This document shows positions 42,862-53,185 of a stretch of 64,000 nt of DNA, piece by piece. The notes under the pieces were generated by a model. It saw nothing but the letters and a program-made list of their open reading frames with translations, ran no database searches and was not told where the DNA came from. The position numbers were made by a program, and so were the translations under genes. Position 1 is the first letter of the stretch. Each line of letters begins with the position of its first letter. Origin of the DNA: Ideonella alba (GTDB lineage: Bacteria; Pseudomonadota; Gammaproteobacteria; Burkholderiales; Burkholderiaceae_C); the NCBI RefSeq assembly GCF_018069875.1, contig NZ_JAGQDF010000005.1, positions 124,001-188,000 on the forward strand, in the 5' to 3' direction.

Positions 42862-44511
42862 TCAGACGCCCGGCAACTTGTAGTCCTTGAACTGCTCGCG
42901 CAGCTTGAGCTTCTGCATCTTGCCGGTGGCGGTGTGCGGGATCTCGTCGACGAAGGCCACGTCGTCCGGGATCTGCCACTTGGCGATGCGGCCATCGAAG
43001 AAGGCCAGCATCTCCTCGCGCGTGAGCGTGGCGCCGGGCTTGCGCACCACCACCAGCAGCGGGCGCTCGTCCCACTTCGGGTGCTTGGCGGCGATCGCGG
43101 CGGCCTCGTGCACGGCCGGATGGGCCATGGCGATGTTCTCCAGGTCGATCGAGCTGATCCACTCGCCGCCCGACTTGATCACGTCCTTGCTGCGGTCGGT
43201 GATCTGCATGAAGCCGTCGGCGTCGATCGTCGCCACGTCGCCGGTGGGGAACCAGCCGGGCTCGCCATCGACCTCGACCAGCGGCGAGACGCGCAGGTTG
43301 AAGTAGCTGTTGATGACCCACTGGCCCTTGACCACCAGGTTGCCCGAGGCCTGGCCGTCCCAGGGCAGGGCGTGGCCGGCCTCGTCGATGATGGCCATGT
43401 CGATGCCATAGATGGCGCGGCCCTGCTTCTCCAGCAGGCGCTGCTGCGCCTCGCGGTCCAGGCCGTCGTGCTTGCTCTTGAGCTTGGACAGCGTGCCCAG
43501 CGGGCTCAGCTCGGTCATGCCCCAGGCATGCACCACCTCGACGCCGAAGTCCTCCTGCAGCGTCTTCATCATCGCCGGCGGGCAGGCCGAGCCGCCGATC
43601 ACGGTGCGCTTGAAGCTGCTGAACTTCAGGCCGTTGGCCTTCATGAAGGTGATCAGGCCCAGCCACACCGTGGGCACGCCGGCCGAGAAGCTGACCTTCT
43701 CGGCCTCGAACAGCTCGTAGAGCGACTTGCCGTCGAGGTGCGGTCCGGGCATCACCAGCTTGGCGCCGACCAGCGCCGCGGTGTAGGGGATGCCCCAGGC
43801 GTTGACGTGGAACATCGGCACCACCGGCAGGATCACCTCGCGGCTGGAGCAGTCCATCGCGTCGGGCAACGCCGCGCCATAGGCGTGCAGCACGGTGGAG
43901 CGGTGGCTGTAGACCGCGCCCTTGGGGTTGCCGGTGGTGCCCGAGGTGTAGCAGATCGTGCAGGCGGTGTTCTCATCGAACACGGGCCAGCGGTAGTCGC
44001 CGTCTTCGGCCTCGACCAGTTCCTCGTAGCACAGCAGGTTCGGCACGGTGGTGGCCGCCGGCATGTGGGCGCGGTCGGTCATCAGCACGAAATGGCGCAC
44101 GGTCTTGAGTTCACCGGCCAGCTTCTCGATCAGCGGCAGGAAGCTGAGGTCGAAGCACAGCACGCCGTCGGCCGCGTCGTTGGCGATCCAGGCGATCTGC
44201 TCGGGGAACAGGCGCGGGTTGATGGTGTGCGTGACCAGCTGCGAGCCGGCGCTGGCGTAGTAGATCTCCAGGTGGCGGTAGCCATTCCAGGCCAGCGTGG
44301 CGATGCGCTCGCCGGGCTGGCAGCCCAGGCGGGCGAAGGCCTGGGCCAGTTGGCGGGCCCGCTGTTCCAGCGCCGACCAGGTGGTGCGGTGGATGTCGCC
44401 CTCCACGCGCTTGGAGACGATCTCGGTGTCGGCCGCGTGCCGCGCCGCATGCTTCAGCAGCGACGAGATCATCAGCGGCATGCTCATCATCTGGCCCATC
44501 AAGGCGCTCAT
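42862..44511 (-). CDS. Long- or medium-chain acyl-CoA synthetase
   Basis: A 549-residue adenylate-forming CoA ligase. Motifs are [16 protein letters not shown] (P-loop), [44 protein letters not shown] and the catalytic lysine in [14 protein letters not shown]. It resembles the DmdB/fadD3-type medium-chain or 3-methylthiopropionate CoA ligases; the exact acid is not clear. The ATG with AGGAGA upstream gives M-S-A-L-M-G-Q-M-M. It could activate acids from alcohol oxidation, but it has its own terminator side and no shared promoter. Confidence 0.9.
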   Translation of the reverse strand: MSALMGQMMSMPLMISSLLKHAARHAADTEIVSKRVEGDIHRTTWSALEQRARQLAQAFARLGCQPGERIATLAWNGYRHLEIYYASAGSQLVTHTINPRLFPEQIAWIANDAADGVLCFDLSFLPLIEKLAGELKTVRHFVLMTDRAHMPAATTVPNLLCYEELVEAEDGDYRWPVFDENTACTICYTSGTTGNPKGAVYSHRSTVLHAYGAALPDAMDCSSREVILPVVPMFHVNAWGIPYTAALVGAKLVMPGPHLDGKSLYELFEAEKVSFSAGVPTVWLGLITFMKANGLKFSSFKRTVIGGSACPPAMMKTLQEDFGVEVVHAWGMTELSPLGTLSKLKSKHDGLDREAQQRLLEKQGRAIYGIDMAIIDEAGHALPWDGQASGNLVVKGQWVINSYFNLRVSPLVEVDGEPGWFPTGDVATIDADGFMQITDRSKDVIKSGGEWISSIDLENIAMAHPAVHEAAAIAAKHPKWDERPLLVVVRKPGATLTREEMLAFFDGRIAKWQIPDDVAFVDEIPHTATGKMQKLKLREQFKDYKLPGV

Positions 44512-44661
44512 GGCGGTCTCCTGTCCTGTCTCGGGGAAATACTCCAAGGCGCATCATAGGCAGCCGGATGGGCGCTGCCGGTCCGGACAGGCCCCAATGT
44601 CCTGACGTCGCGCAAGAGACTGCGCCGCTGCCTACACTGTGCTTTTTGCCACGCCCGCGCC

Positions 44662-45090
44662 ATGACCAAGCCGCACGACGATCCTGCGTACCCGGTGCGC
44701 CAGTCCGACGAGGAATGGCGTCGCCAGCTCGACCCCACCCAGTACGCGGTGGCGCGCCATGCCGCCACCGAGCGGGCCTTCACCGGCCTGTACTGGAACC
44801 ACTGGGAGCCCGGCGTGTACCGCTGCGTCGGCTGCCAGGAGCCGCTGTTCGCCTCCGACACCAAGTTCGACGCCGGCTGCGGCTGGCCCAGCTACTGGCA
44901 GCCGATCGACCCGGCGCGCGTCGAGCGCCTGGTGGACCGCTCGCACGGCATGGTGCGGGTGGAGGTGCGCTGCGCCCGCTGCGGCAGCCACCTGGGCCAC
45001 GTGTTCGACGACGGCCCGGCGCCCACCGGCGAGCGCTTCTGCATCAACTCGGCGGCGATACACTTCGGCACCGATCCCGACCCCGCCTGA
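44662..45090 (+). CDS. msrB: Peptide-methionine (R)-S-oxide reductase
   Basis: A 142-residue MsrB that repairs methionine-R-sulfoxide in proteins. Structural zinc is held by CVGC and [14 protein letters not shown] and the catalytic Cys in [11 protein letters not shown] are present, with [12 protein letters not shown] between. No signal peptide, so cytoplasmic. The stop shares one base with the yciB start. Confidence 0.96.
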   Translation: MTKPHDDPAYPVRQSDEEWRRQLDPTQYAVARHAATERAFTGLYWNHWEPGVYRCVGCQEPLFASDTKFDAGCGWPSYWQPIDPARVERLVDRSHGMVRVEVRCARCGSHLGHVFDDGPAPTGERFCINSAAIHFGTDPDPA

Positions 45091-45740
45091 TGAAGCTGCT
45101 GCTCGACTTCCTGCCGCTGATCCTGTTCTTCACCACCTTCAAGTTCGCTGAAGGGCACAAGGACGCGGCCGCGGAGTTCGCCACCGGCCACGTGGGCATG
45201 CTCACCTCGGGCGGTGTGGTCACGCCCGACCAGGCGCCCATGCTGCTGGCCACGCTGGTGGCGATTGCCGCCACGCTGCTGACCGTCGCCTGGTTGCGCC
45301 TGCGGGGCCGGCCCGTCGAGCCGATGACCTGGATCACGCTGGCCATGGTCACGGTGCTGGGCGGGCTGACCGTGTGGTTCCACGACGAGACCTTCATCAA
45401 GTGGAAACCCACCGGCGTGTACTGGGCACTGGCGGCCGTCTACTGGGGCAGCGCGGCCCTGGGCAAGAACCTGCTGGCGCTGGCACTGGGCGGCCAGCTG
45501 CGGCTGCCGGCCCCGGCCTGGGCGGCGCTGAACCGGGCCTGGATCCTGTTCTTCGTGGCCATGGGCCTGCTCAACATCGCCGTGGCCTACACCGTGTCCA
45601 CCCCCACCTGGGTCAACTTCAAGGTCTTTGGCGCCACCGGGCTGATGGTGGCCTTCATCGTCGGCCAGACGGTGTGGATCAGCAAGGCCTGGCCCGATGC
45701 CGCGGCCGAGGAGTCCACCGGCGATGGCCCCACTGCCTGA
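45090..45740 (+). CDS. yciB: Septation protein A / inner-membrane protein YciB
   Basis: A 216-residue membrane protein of the YciB/IspA family with about five or six membrane segments; [14 protein letters not shown] at the start and FHDETFIKWKPTGVYW are family signatures. It affects envelope synthesis and division in enterobacteria. It carries a loop insert (EGHKDAAAEFATGHVGMLTSGGVVTPDQAP) longer than in E. coli. It overlaps msrB by one base and the BolA gene by 17 bp. Confidence 0.93.
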   Translation: MKLLLDFLPLILFFTTFKFAEGHKDAAAEFATGHVGMLTSGGVVTPDQAPMLLATLVAIAATLLTVAWLRLRGRPVEPMTWITLAMVTVLGGLTVWFHDETFIKWKPTGVYWALAAVYWGSAALGKNLLALALGGQLRLPAPAWAALNRAWILFFVAMGLLNIAVAYTVSTPTWVNFKVFGATGLMVAFIVGQTVWISKAWPDAAAEESTGDGPTA

Positions 45741-46020
45741 GCATGTCCGCGCCGACGAGGTCGACGCCGCGCTGACCCGGCAACTGGCGCCCACCGCGCT
45801 GGTCGTGCGTGACGACAGCGCCGCCCACGCCGGCCATGCCGGCGCCCGTGAGGGCAGCCACCTGCACGTGACGATCGTCAGCGCGCGCTTTGACGGCCTG
45901 GGCCGGCTGGCCCGCCACCGCCTTGTGTATGATGCCCTGCGCGAGCTGATCCCGCGGGGTATCCACGCCCTGGCCATCGACGCCCGCACCCCCGCCGAGG
46001 CCGGCCCCGGCTCTTCCTGA
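45724..46020 (+). CDS. BolA-family protein
   Basis: A 98-residue BolA-like protein with SHLHVTIVSARFDGLGRLARHRLVYDALRELI, the class signature, and the invariant histidine in RHRLVY. BolA proteins partner with monothiol glutaredoxins in iron-sulfur handling. It overlaps the end of yciB; a start nine codons upstream is possible. A parvulin gene follows by 21 bp. Confidence 0.88.
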   Translation: MAPLPEHVRADEVDAALTRQLAPTALVVRDDSAAHAGHAGAREGSHLHVTIVSARFDGLGRLARHRLVYDALRELIPRGIHALAIDARTPAEAGPGSS

Positions 46021-46041
46021 TCCCCCCTTCTCTCCAGCTAC

Positions 46042-46839
46042 ATGAAACTCAAGTCCTCCGTCGTGCTGGCCGCTGCGGCCATGATCCTGCCGCTGGCCGC
46101 CATGGCGCAGAACGTGGCCATCGTCAATGGCAAGGCCGTGCCCAAGGCCCGCCTGACCACGCTGCTGCAACAGGCCGCCCGTGCCGGCCAGCCGGTGCCG
46201 CCCGAGATGGAATCGCGCGCCCGCGACGAGGTGGTGCTGCGCGAGATCTACGCCCAGGAAGCCGAGAAGCGCGGCGTCGCCGCCAGCGCCGAGTTCAAGG
46301 CACAGATGGAACTGGCCCGCCAGAGCGTGCTGATCCGCGAGCTGTTCGCCGACTTCCAGAAGAAGAACCCGCCCAGCGAGGCCGATGCCAAGGCCGAATA
46401 CGACCGCGTCAAGGCCCAGCAGTCGGGCACCGAGTACCGCGCCCGCCACATCCTGGTCGAGAAGGAAGACGACGCCAAGCGCCTGATCGCCGAGATCAAG
46501 GGCGGCGCGAAGTTCGAGGACGTGGCCAAGAAGAACTCCAAGGACCCGGGCTCGGCCGAGAACGGCGGCGACCTGGACTTCGCCAAGCCCGACACCTACG
46601 TGCCCGAGTTCGGCAAGGCCATGATGGCGCTGAAGAAGGGCGAGATGACCGCCGAGCCGGTGAAGTCGCAGTTCGGCTGGCACATCATCCGCCTGGAAGA
46701 CACCCGCGAAGCCCAGTTCCCGGCCTTCGAGGACGTCAAGGCCCAGCTGATGCAACGCGCCTCGCAGGTCAAGCTGCAGGCCTACCAGGACCAGCTGCGC
46801 AAGGCCGCGAAGACCGACTACAAGTTCTCGCAGGAATAA
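46042..46839 (+). CDS. Periplasmic parvulin-type peptidyl-prolyl isomerase
   Basis: A 265-residue secreted isomerase (signal MKLKSSVVLAAAAMILPLAAMAQ). The N-terminal SurA/PrsA-like helical region spans about residues 24-130, and the rotamase domain spans about 132-228 with YRARHILVEKED, AKKNSKDPGSAENGGDL and QFGWHIIRLEDTR. It helps outer-membrane or secreted proteins fold. It lies downstream of bolA and ends before a tandem hairpin terminator. Confidence 0.92.
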   Translation: MKLKSSVVLAAAAMILPLAAMAQNVAIVNGKAVPKARLTTLLQQAARAGQPVPPEMESRARDEVVLREIYAQEAEKRGVAASAEFKAQMELARQSVLIRELFADFQKKNPPSEADAKAEYDRVKAQQSGTEYRARHILVEKEDDAKRLIAEIKGGAKFEDVAKKNSKDPGSAENGGDLDFAKPDTYVPEFGKAMMALKKGEMTAEPVKSQFGWHIIRLEDTREAQFPAFEDVKAQLMQRASQVKLQAYQDQLRKAAKTDYKFSQE

Positions 46840-46875
46840 GCCACGCCGGCGCCCGCTGGCGCCGCGTGACAGCAC

Positions 46876-46927
46876 AGGCCGCCCACCGGGCGGCCTATGT
46901 CATTGTGGGCCGCCCACCGGGCGGCCC
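46876..46927. terminator. Tandem duplicated hairpin between convergent genes
   Basis: Two nearly identical hairpins, AGGCCGCCC-ACC-GGGCGGCCT (46876-46896) and GGGCCGCCC-ACC-GGGCGGCCC (46907-46927), repeat with a 31-bp period including the ATGTCAT / GTGTCAC tail. They lie between the parvulin gene and the aminopeptidase gene, which point towards each other. Likely a bidirectional terminator that has duplicated. Confidence 0.78.
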
Positions 46928-46945
46928 GTGTCACTCAGGGGGGCC

Positions 46946-48754
46946 TCAGGCCGCCAGCGGCTCGGTGCGGGCGAGCAGCCAGGCCAGCGCGTCACCACTG
47001 ACGCGCGGCGCCAGGCGCTCGCGCACGGTGGCGTGGTAGGCGTTGAGCCAGGCGATCTCATCGGCGCGCATCAGGGCCGGCTCGACCAGGCGGGTGTCGA
47101 TCGGGCACAGCGTCAGGGTCTCGAACTGCAGGAACTCGCCGAACTCGCTGGCCGGTGCGGGCACCGTCAGCAGCAGATTCTCGATGCGCACGCCCCAGCG
47201 CCCCGGGCGGTAGATGCCGGGCTCGTTGGAGGTGATCATGCCGGCGCGCATCGCCATCTGGGGCGCGACCACGGCCTTGCTGATGGTCTGCGGGCCCTCG
47301 TGCACATTGAGGAAGTAGCCCACGCCGTGGCCGGTGCCGTGGAAGTACTCGCAGCTCTCAGCCCACAGCGGCGCCCGGGCCAGGGTGTCGAGCATCGGGC
47401 CTGGCGTGCCGGCCGGGAAGCGGGCCCGCGACAGGTTCATCATGCCCTGCAGCACGCGGGTGAAGTCGCGGCGATGGTCGGCTGTCACCGTGCCAATCGG
47501 CCAGACGCGGGTGATGTCGGTGGTGCCGCCCAGGTACTGGCCACCGGAGTCGATCAGCAGCAGGCCGTGGCCCTCGATCACCGCATGCGATTCGGGCAGC
47601 GCACGGTAGTGCGGCATCGCGCCGTTGGCATTGAAGCCGGCGATCGTGGAGAAACTCAGTCCGACGAAATTCGCACGCTTGGCGCGCTCGGCACTGAGCT
47701 TCTCGTCCACCGTCAGCTCGGTGATGCGCTCGCCCCGTGCCATCGCCGCCTCGAACCAGGCGTAGAAGGCGCACATCGCGGCGCCGTCCTCGGCCATGGC
47801 CTCACGGACCTGGGCGATCTCGGCCTCGGTCTTGCGGCCCTTGGCCAGGGTGCTGGGATTGATCGCCTCGATGACCCGCACGGGGGCCGGCACCGCCTCG
47901 CGCAGGCCCAGCGTGACGCGCTTGGGGTCGACCAGCAGCACGGCCTCGGGCGGCAGCGCGGCGATCTGGGCGGCGGCCTGGCCATAGTCGGCCAGCAGCA
48001 CGCCGTCGGCCGCCAGCTGGTCGGCCAGCTCCGGCGCCACCTTGCCGGCACCGACAAACAGCGTGGCGCGGGCCGGCGCGATCAGCAGGTGGGCCAGCAG
48101 GATCGGGTTGTACTCGACGTCCGAGCCGCGCAGGTTGGTGATCCAGGCGATGTCGTCAACGGTGGACACCAGGTGGTGGCTGGCGCCCAGCGTGCCCATG
48201 TCGGCGCGCACCCGGGCCAGCTTGTCAGCACGCGACACCGGCGCGAACGATGCCGGGTGCTCATACACCGGCGCCGAGGGCAGGCCCGGCCGCTCGGGCC
48301 AGGCGCCGGCCAGCGGGTCGGTGTCGGTGCGCAGCGTGATGCCGGCCTCGTCGCAGACCTCGCGCAGCGCCTTGGCGTCGGCCAGGCCCAGCACCTGGGC
48401 ATCGACGCCCAGGGCCTCGCCGCGCTGCAGGTGCGTGCGGATCCATTCAAGATGATTCGCCGAGGTGCCGGTGGGGATCTTCTCGAGCACGATGCCGCTG
48501 CCGGCCAGCTCGGTCTCGGCCTGTTCCCAGTAGCGCGCATCGGCGAACAGCGCGGCCTCGCGCAGCGTCACCACCAGCGTGCCCATCGAGCCGGTGAAGC
48601 CCGAGAACCAGGCCCGCCCCTGCCAGTGCTCCGGCAGGTATTCGCTGAGGTGCGGGTCGCTGGAGGGGACCAGCGCGGCTTGCAGGCCCAGGCGGGCGAG
48701 GTGTTCGCGCAGGCGGTCGATGCGCAGGCGAGCGGGCGAGGTTCGGGTGTCCAT
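46946..48754 (-). CDS. Aminopeptidase P family (Xaa-Pro aminopeptidase)
   Basis: A 602-residue three-domain aminopeptidase P that removes the residue before proline. The pita-bread metal ligands are visible: DSGGQYLGGTTDITR (two Asp), HGTGHGVGY (His), TSNEPGIYRPG (Glu) and WGVRIENLL (Glu). The first two domains (residues 1-320) resemble creatinase N-domains. Length matches the long cytoplasmic APP1-like group. Confidence 0.94.
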   Translation of the reverse strand: MDTRTSPARLRIDRLREHLARLGLQAALVPSSDPHLSEYLPEHWQGRAWFSGFTGSMGTLVVTLREAALFADARYWEQAETELAGSGIVLEKIPTGTSANHLEWIRTHLQRGEALGVDAQVLGLADAKALREVCDEAGITLRTDTDPLAGAWPERPGLPSAPVYEHPASFAPVSRADKLARVRADMGTLGASHHLVSTVDDIAWITNLRGSDVEYNPILLAHLLIAPARATLFVGAGKVAPELADQLAADGVLLADYGQAAAQIAALPPEAVLLVDPKRVTLGLREAVPAPVRVIEAINPSTLAKGRKTEAEIAQVREAMAEDGAAMCAFYAWFEAAMARGERITELTVDEKLSAERAKRANFVGLSFSTIAGFNANGAMPHYRALPESHAVIEGHGLLLIDSGGQYLGGTTDITRVWPIGTVTADHRRDFTRVLQGMMNLSRARFPAGTPGPMLDTLARAPLWAESCEYFHGTGHGVGYFLNVHEGPQTISKAVVAPQMAMRAGMITSNEPGIYRPGRWGVRIENLLLTVPAPASEFGEFLQFETLTLCPIDTRLVEPALMRADEIAWLNAYHATVRERLAPRVSGDALAWLLARTEPLAA

Positions 48755-48834
48755 GGTGAGGCTCCGCGGTCGGGGAGGTCGGGCCCGGGTGGGGCCGCCT
48801 CCGGGGGCAAAACGGCGATTCTAGGAGGGCGCGC

Positions 48835-50889
48835 TCAAGCCGGCGCCAGCAGGGTCTCGAAGCGGTCGGCCGGCACCGCCGGACTGCTCAGGAAGCCCTG
48901 GTAGTGGTGGCAGCCCTGGGCACGCAGCCAGTCGAGCTGGCCGGTGGTCTCGACGCCCTCGGCCACGATCTGCAGCTCCAGCACCTTGCACATCGAGATG
49001 ATCAACTCGGCGATCGCGGGGCGGGTTTCCAGCTGGTTGACGAAGCTGCGGTCGATCTTCAGGCAGTCCAGCGGGAACCGCTCGAGGTAGGCGAGGTTGG
49101 AGTAGCCGGTCCCGAAGTCGTCGATCGCGATGCGCAGGCCGCGGCGGTTCAGCGCGTCGAGCTGGCCCAGCATCGCCGCGTCCTCGCCCAGCAGCAGCGA
49201 CTCGGTGATCTCCATCTCCAGCGCCTGCGGCGGGCAGCCGGAATCCAGCAGCACCTGGTCCATGGTCTCGACCAGGGCCTGGGACTGGATCTGCCGGGCC
49301 GAGAAGTTGACCGACACCGTCAGCGCGTGGCCACGCTGGTGCCACAGCGCCGCCTGGCGCGCGGCCTGCTCGAGCACCCAGCGGCCCAGCGGCAGGATCA
49401 GCCCGGTGTCCTCGCAGATCGGGATGAACTCGCCAGGCAGCACCAACCCGCGGGTGGGGTGGCGCCAGCGCACCAAGGCTTCGGCGCCGACCACCTGGCG
49501 CGTGCCCGCGTCCAGCCGCGGTTGGTAGTGGACGACGAACTCACCGCGGTCAAAGGCCTGCAGCAGCTCGCTCTCCAGCGTCAGGCGCCGGCCGGCCTCG
49601 ACCGCCAGGTCGGCGGAGTAGAAGGCCATCTGGTCACCGCCCAGCCGCTTGGCGCGGTACATCGCCATGTCGGCGTTGCGCATCAGGGTGGCCACGTCGT
49701 CGCCATCGGCCGGGAACAGGCTGACGCCCAGGCTGGGCGTGACCCGCACCGAGGTGCTGCCCAGGCGGATCACCTGCGACACCGCCTCGCGCAGGCGCAG
49801 GCCCAGGCGGCGCACATGGGTGACCACATCGTCGTCACTGACCAGGATCAGGAACTCGTCGCCGCTCAGGCGCACCACCTGGTCGCCCGCGCGCAGGGTG
49901 TGGCGCAGGCGGCGCGCGACCTCGATCAGCAGGCGGTCACCGGCCTCGTGGCCCAGCGAGTCGTTGACGTGCTTGAAACGGTCCAGGTCCAGAAAGATCA
50001 TCGCCGCCTGGCGGCCGATGCTGCGGATCTCTTCCAGCAGCGCCGGAAACTGCAGGTTGACGTGGTTGCGGTTGGGCAGGTTGGTCAGGGGGTCGCGCTC
50101 GGCCAGTCGCTGCGCCTGGCGCTGCGCGGCCTTGACCGCGCTGACATCGGTCTCGCTGACCAGCCAGGCCTCGCGGCCGGTCACCGCGTCCAGGCAGCGG
50201 CGGGCCGTCAGGTCGTGCCAGCGCCGGCCATGGATGGTCTGCACCTGGGCCACCATCTGGTGCTCGCCGCGGCTGCTCAGGGCCTCGCGCAGGGTCAGCT
50301 GGTCGGCTGCCGACACCAGGTGCTGGTCCATGGTCTGGTGCGGTGCCGCGGTGGTGGCACGTGCTGCCGGGTTGCGGTAGAGCGCGGCCCCCGAGCTGTC
50401 GTACAGGGTGATCTGCACCGAGGTGTGCATCAGGGCGTCGGCGCTGCGCAGGGTGTCCACATCCAGCGTGGGCATGGGCAAGGATTCGCACAGGCAGGCC
50501 AGTTGCCCGTCCTCCAGGCGCATGCCGCTGAAGCGGATCTGCACCGTCACGGGCACGCCCCGCGGGTGCAGGGTCCAGATCTCCTGGAACTCCCGGGTGG
50601 GTTCGGCCTCGATGTCGCGCTGGTACTGGCGCAGGCGCTTGTCGACCGCGGGCGACATGTCGGCGCCCAGGGCGCGTGAGCACAGTTCCTGCAGCGACTC
50701 GGCGCGCCAGAGCGTCAGGCCGGCCGCATTGGCCCAGGCCACACGCTGGCGATCGAAGTCGTAGAGCCAGATGGGGTGACCCAGGCGCTCGAAGGCGTCC
50801 AGCGCGGAGCTGTGCACGCTCAGCGGCGCCTGAACGGTGTCGATGCCGCAGGCGCTCGCTCGATCCTGGTGGGGGCCTGGTGTGTCCAT
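48835..50889 (-). CDS. PAS-like/GGDEF/EAL c-di-GMP protein
   Basis: A 684-residue soluble protein. Residues about 30-240 hold two PAS-like segments (PIWLYDFDRQRVAWANAAGL; QITLYDSSGAALYRNPAA). GGDEF follows with the variant RLSGDEF at the active loop and an I-site RAGD five residues upstream. The EAL domain has EALVRW, NFSARQ, EITES, DDFGTGYSN, KIDRSF and AEGVET, so it is probably an active phosphodiesterase. The start with M-D-T-P-G was chosen. It follows kynA on the same strand after 115 bp without a clear terminator. Confidence 0.88.
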   Translation of the reverse strand: MDTPGPHQDRASACGIDTVQAPLSVHSSALDAFERLGHPIWLYDFDRQRVAWANAAGLTLWRAESLQELCSRALGADMSPAVDKRLRQYQRDIEAEPTREFQEIWTLHPRGVPVTVQIRFSGMRLEDGQLACLCESLPMPTLDVDTLRSADALMHTSVQITLYDSSGAALYRNPAARATTAAPHQTMDQHLVSAADQLTLREALSSRGEHQMVAQVQTIHGRRWHDLTARRCLDAVTGREAWLVSETDVSAVKAAQRQAQRLAERDPLTNLPNRNHVNLQFPALLEEIRSIGRQAAMIFLDLDRFKHVNDSLGHEAGDRLLIEVARRLRHTLRAGDQVVRLSGDEFLILVSDDDVVTHVRRLGLRLREAVSQVIRLGSTSVRVTPSLGVSLFPADGDDVATLMRNADMAMYRAKRLGGDQMAFYSADLAVEAGRRLTLESELLQAFDRGEFVVHYQPRLDAGTRQVVGAEALVRWRHPTRGLVLPGEFIPICEDTGLILPLGRWVLEQAARQAALWHQRGHALTVSVNFSARQIQSQALVETMDQVLLDSGCPPQALEMEITESLLLGEDAAMLGQLDALNRRGLRIAIDDFGTGYSNLAYLERFPLDCLKIDRSFVNQLETRPAIAELIISMCKVLELQIVAEGVETTGQLDWLRAQGCHHYQGFLSSPAVPADRFETLLAPA

Positions 50890-51004
50890 GCAGTGTGGAC
50901 GGCCGCACAACTGCTTCGGCCGTCCTCTGCGGAAAGCATAGCCCAGTCTGGGCGACCGTACGCCCGGATCAGCGGCTGAATTCAGCCACAGTCCGGGGAC
51001 GCGG

Positions 51005-51874
51005 TCACAGTTCGGTGCGCAAGCGCCAGATTTCCGGGAACAGCACGGTGTCCAGCATCTGGCGCAGGTAGCTGATGCCGCCGGTGCCACCGGTGCCGCG
51101 CTTGAAGCCGATCACCCGCTCGACGGTGGTCAGGTGGCGGAAGCGCCACAGGCGGAAGGCGTCCTCCAGGTCGGTCAGCTCCTCGCCCAGCTGGTACAGA
51201 TCCCAGTGGGCGGACGGGTCGCGGTAGACCGTCAGCCAGGCCTGCTCCACCGCGTCCGACGGGCTGTAGGGCAGGGTCCAGTCGCGCTCCAGGTGGCTGG
51301 CGGGAACCGGGAGGCCGCGCCGGGCCAGCAGCCGCAGCGCCTCGTCGTACAGGCCCGGGGCGCGCCAGGCGGTTTCGACGATGGCCAGCAGGTCCGGCCG
51401 GTGGGCGTGCGGCTTGAGCATGGCCGCGTTCTTGTTGCCCAGCGAGAACTCGATGCAGCGGTACTGCCAGCTCTGGAAGCCGCTGGAGTGGCCCAGATAC
51501 GGGCGGATCGCCGAGTACTCCGGGGGCGTCATCGTTGCCAGCACGTCCCAGGCGTGCACCAGCTGCTCCATGATCTTCGAGACCCGCGCCAGCATCTTGA
51601 AGGCGGGGGGCAGCTCGTCACGGGCGATCGCGCCGACGGCCGCACGCAGCTCGTGCAGCATCAGCTTCATCCACAGCTCCGAGGTCTGGTGCTGGACGAT
51701 GAAGAGCATCTCGTTGTGGTCGGGCGACAGCGGCTTCTGCGCGTTCAGCACGGCGTCGAGCTGCAGGTAGTCGCCATAGCTCATGTCGCCGGCGAAATCG
51801 AGCTGCGCGCCCTCGGTGGCGACGATGGCTTCGCCGCGCGGCGCGGCCGGTTCGCTGTGGTACGGGCAGGTCAT
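51005..51874 (-). CDS. kynA: Tryptophan 2,3-dioxygenase
   Basis: A 289-residue haem dioxygenase opening the indole ring of L-tryptophan to N-formylkynurenine. Signature parts: [46 protein letters not shown] (substrate loop), [27 protein letters not shown] with the haem His. Length normal. It is the last gene of kynB-kynU-kynA and its ATG overlaps the kynU stop by ATGA. Confidence 0.97.
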   Translation of the reverse strand: MTCPYHSEPAAPRGEAIVATEGAQLDFAGDMSYGDYLQLDAVLNAQKPLSPDHNEMLFIVQHQTSELWMKLMLHELRAAVGAIARDELPPAFKMLARVSKIMEQLVHAWDVLATMTPPEYSAIRPYLGHSSGFQSWQYRCIEFSLGNKNAAMLKPHAHRPDLLAIVETAWRAPGLYDEALRLLARRGLPVPASHLERDWTLPYSPSDAVEQAWLTVYRDPSAHWDLYQLGEELTDLEDAFRLWRFRHLTTVERVIGFKRGTGGTGGISYLRQMLDTVLFPEIWRLRTEL

Positions 51875-53169
51875 GTCACGGCTCCCTTGTGCATGAAGCG
51901 GGCCTCGCGCCAGCTGGCGCGGGCCAGGATGTCGGCCAGCGCGTCGATGGCGTCGTAGACGTCGACGAAACGGGTGTACAGCGGCGTGAAGCCGAAGCGC
52001 AGCAGGTGGGGCTCGGCGGCCGTGCCGTCGCCGGCGCGGTAGTCGCCGATCACGCCGCGGTCGATCAGGGCCTGCATCACCGCGTAGCCGTCGATCGAGC
52101 CGTCCGGGGACACGCCCAGCGAGACCTGGCTGCCGCGCTGCGCGGCGTCCAGCGGCGTGTGGATCGTCAGGCCGCTGCCGCCCAGGCGCTGGCGCACCAG
52201 CGCGATGAACAGCTCGGACAGCGCCACCGACTTGGCGCGCAGCGCCGCCATGCCGCCCAGCGGCTCGGCCGCCAGCAGGGTGTCGACGCCGCACTCCAGC
52301 GCGCTCATGCCGATGATCGGCGGCGTGCCGCAGAGGAAGCGGCCGATGCCCGGCGCCGGCCGGTAGCCGGGCTCGAAGACGAAGGGCGCGGCGTGGCCCA
52401 TCCAGCCCGACAGCGGCTGCCAGAAGCGCTCGGCGTGGCGCGGGTGCACCCAGCAGAACGCGGGGGCGCCGGGGCCGCCGTTGAGGTACTTGTAGCCGCA
52501 GCCCACGGCGAAGTCGGCGTTGGCGCCGTTGAGGTCCACCGGCACCGCGCCGGCCGAGTGCGCCAGGTCCCACAGCATCAGCGCGCCGGCGGCGTGCGCC
52601 TGGGCGGTGACGGCGGCCATGTCGGCCATGCGGCCGCTGCGGTAGTTGACCTGGGTGAGCATCAGCACCGCCACGTCGGGGCCCAGGCGCGCCGGGATGG
52701 CGTCGATGTCCAGCAGCTCCAGCGTCATGCCGTGCTGCGCCGCCACCGACTCGGCGATGTAGAGGTCGGTGGGGAAGTTGCTGCGCTCGGAGACGATCAC
52801 CGTGCGCGCCGGGTCGTCGGTACGGGCGATCTGCGCGGCGGCGCTGAGCACCTTGAACAGGTTGACCGAGGTGGAATCGGCCACCACCAGCTCGCCGGAC
52901 TTCGCCCCCACCAGGCGGCCGATCTTGTCGCCCACGCGCTGCGGCAGGGTGATCCAGCCGGCGGTGTTCCAGCTGCGGATCAGGCCGCTGCCCCATTCTT
53001 CGGTCACCACCTGCTGCACGCGTGCAGCGGTGGCCGCCGGCAGCACGCCCAGCGAGTTGCCGTCCAGGTAGTTGACGCCCTCGGGCAGCGCGAACTGGGC
53101 GCGCAGCGGGGCCAGCGGGTCGGCCGCATCGTGCGCGGCGCAGGTGGCGCGGGTGATCGGTTCGGTCAT
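51871..53169 (-). CDS. kynU: Kynureninase
   Basis: A 432-residue PLP enzyme that splits kynurenine to anthranilate and alanine. [11 protein letters not shown] at the start, [39 protein letters not shown] with the PLP lysine, and [15 protein letters not shown] are characteristic. GGAG precedes the ATG by eight bases. It follows kynB by 16 bp and overlaps kynA, so the three are co-transcribed. Confidence 0.96.
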   Translation of the reverse strand: MTEPITRATCAAHDAADPLAPLRAQFALPEGVNYLDGNSLGVLPAATAARVQQVVTEEWGSGLIRSWNTAGWITLPQRVGDKIGRLVGAKSGELVVADSTSVNLFKVLSAAAQIARTDDPARTVIVSERSNFPTDLYIAESVAAQHGMTLELLDIDAIPARLGPDVAVLMLTQVNYRSGRMADMAAVTAQAHAAGALMLWDLAHSAGAVPVDLNGANADFAVGCGYKYLNGGPGAPAFCWVHPRHAERFWQPLSGWMGHAAPFVFEPGYRPAPGIGRFLCGTPPIIGMSALECGVDTLLAAEPLGGMAALRAKSVALSELFIALVRQRLGGSGLTIHTPLDAAQRGSQVSLGVSPDGSIDGYAVMQALIDRGVIGDYRAGDGTAAEPHLLRFGFTPLYTRFVDVYDAIDALADILARASWREARFMHKGAVT

Positions 53170-53185
53170 CGGCAGGTCTCCAGGG

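Noticed and set aside
42751-44559. A 602-codon plus-strand frame opposite the acyl-CoA synthetase
   Set aside because: The minus strand carries all adenylate-forming motifs and a ribosome site; the plus frame is low-complexity antisense.
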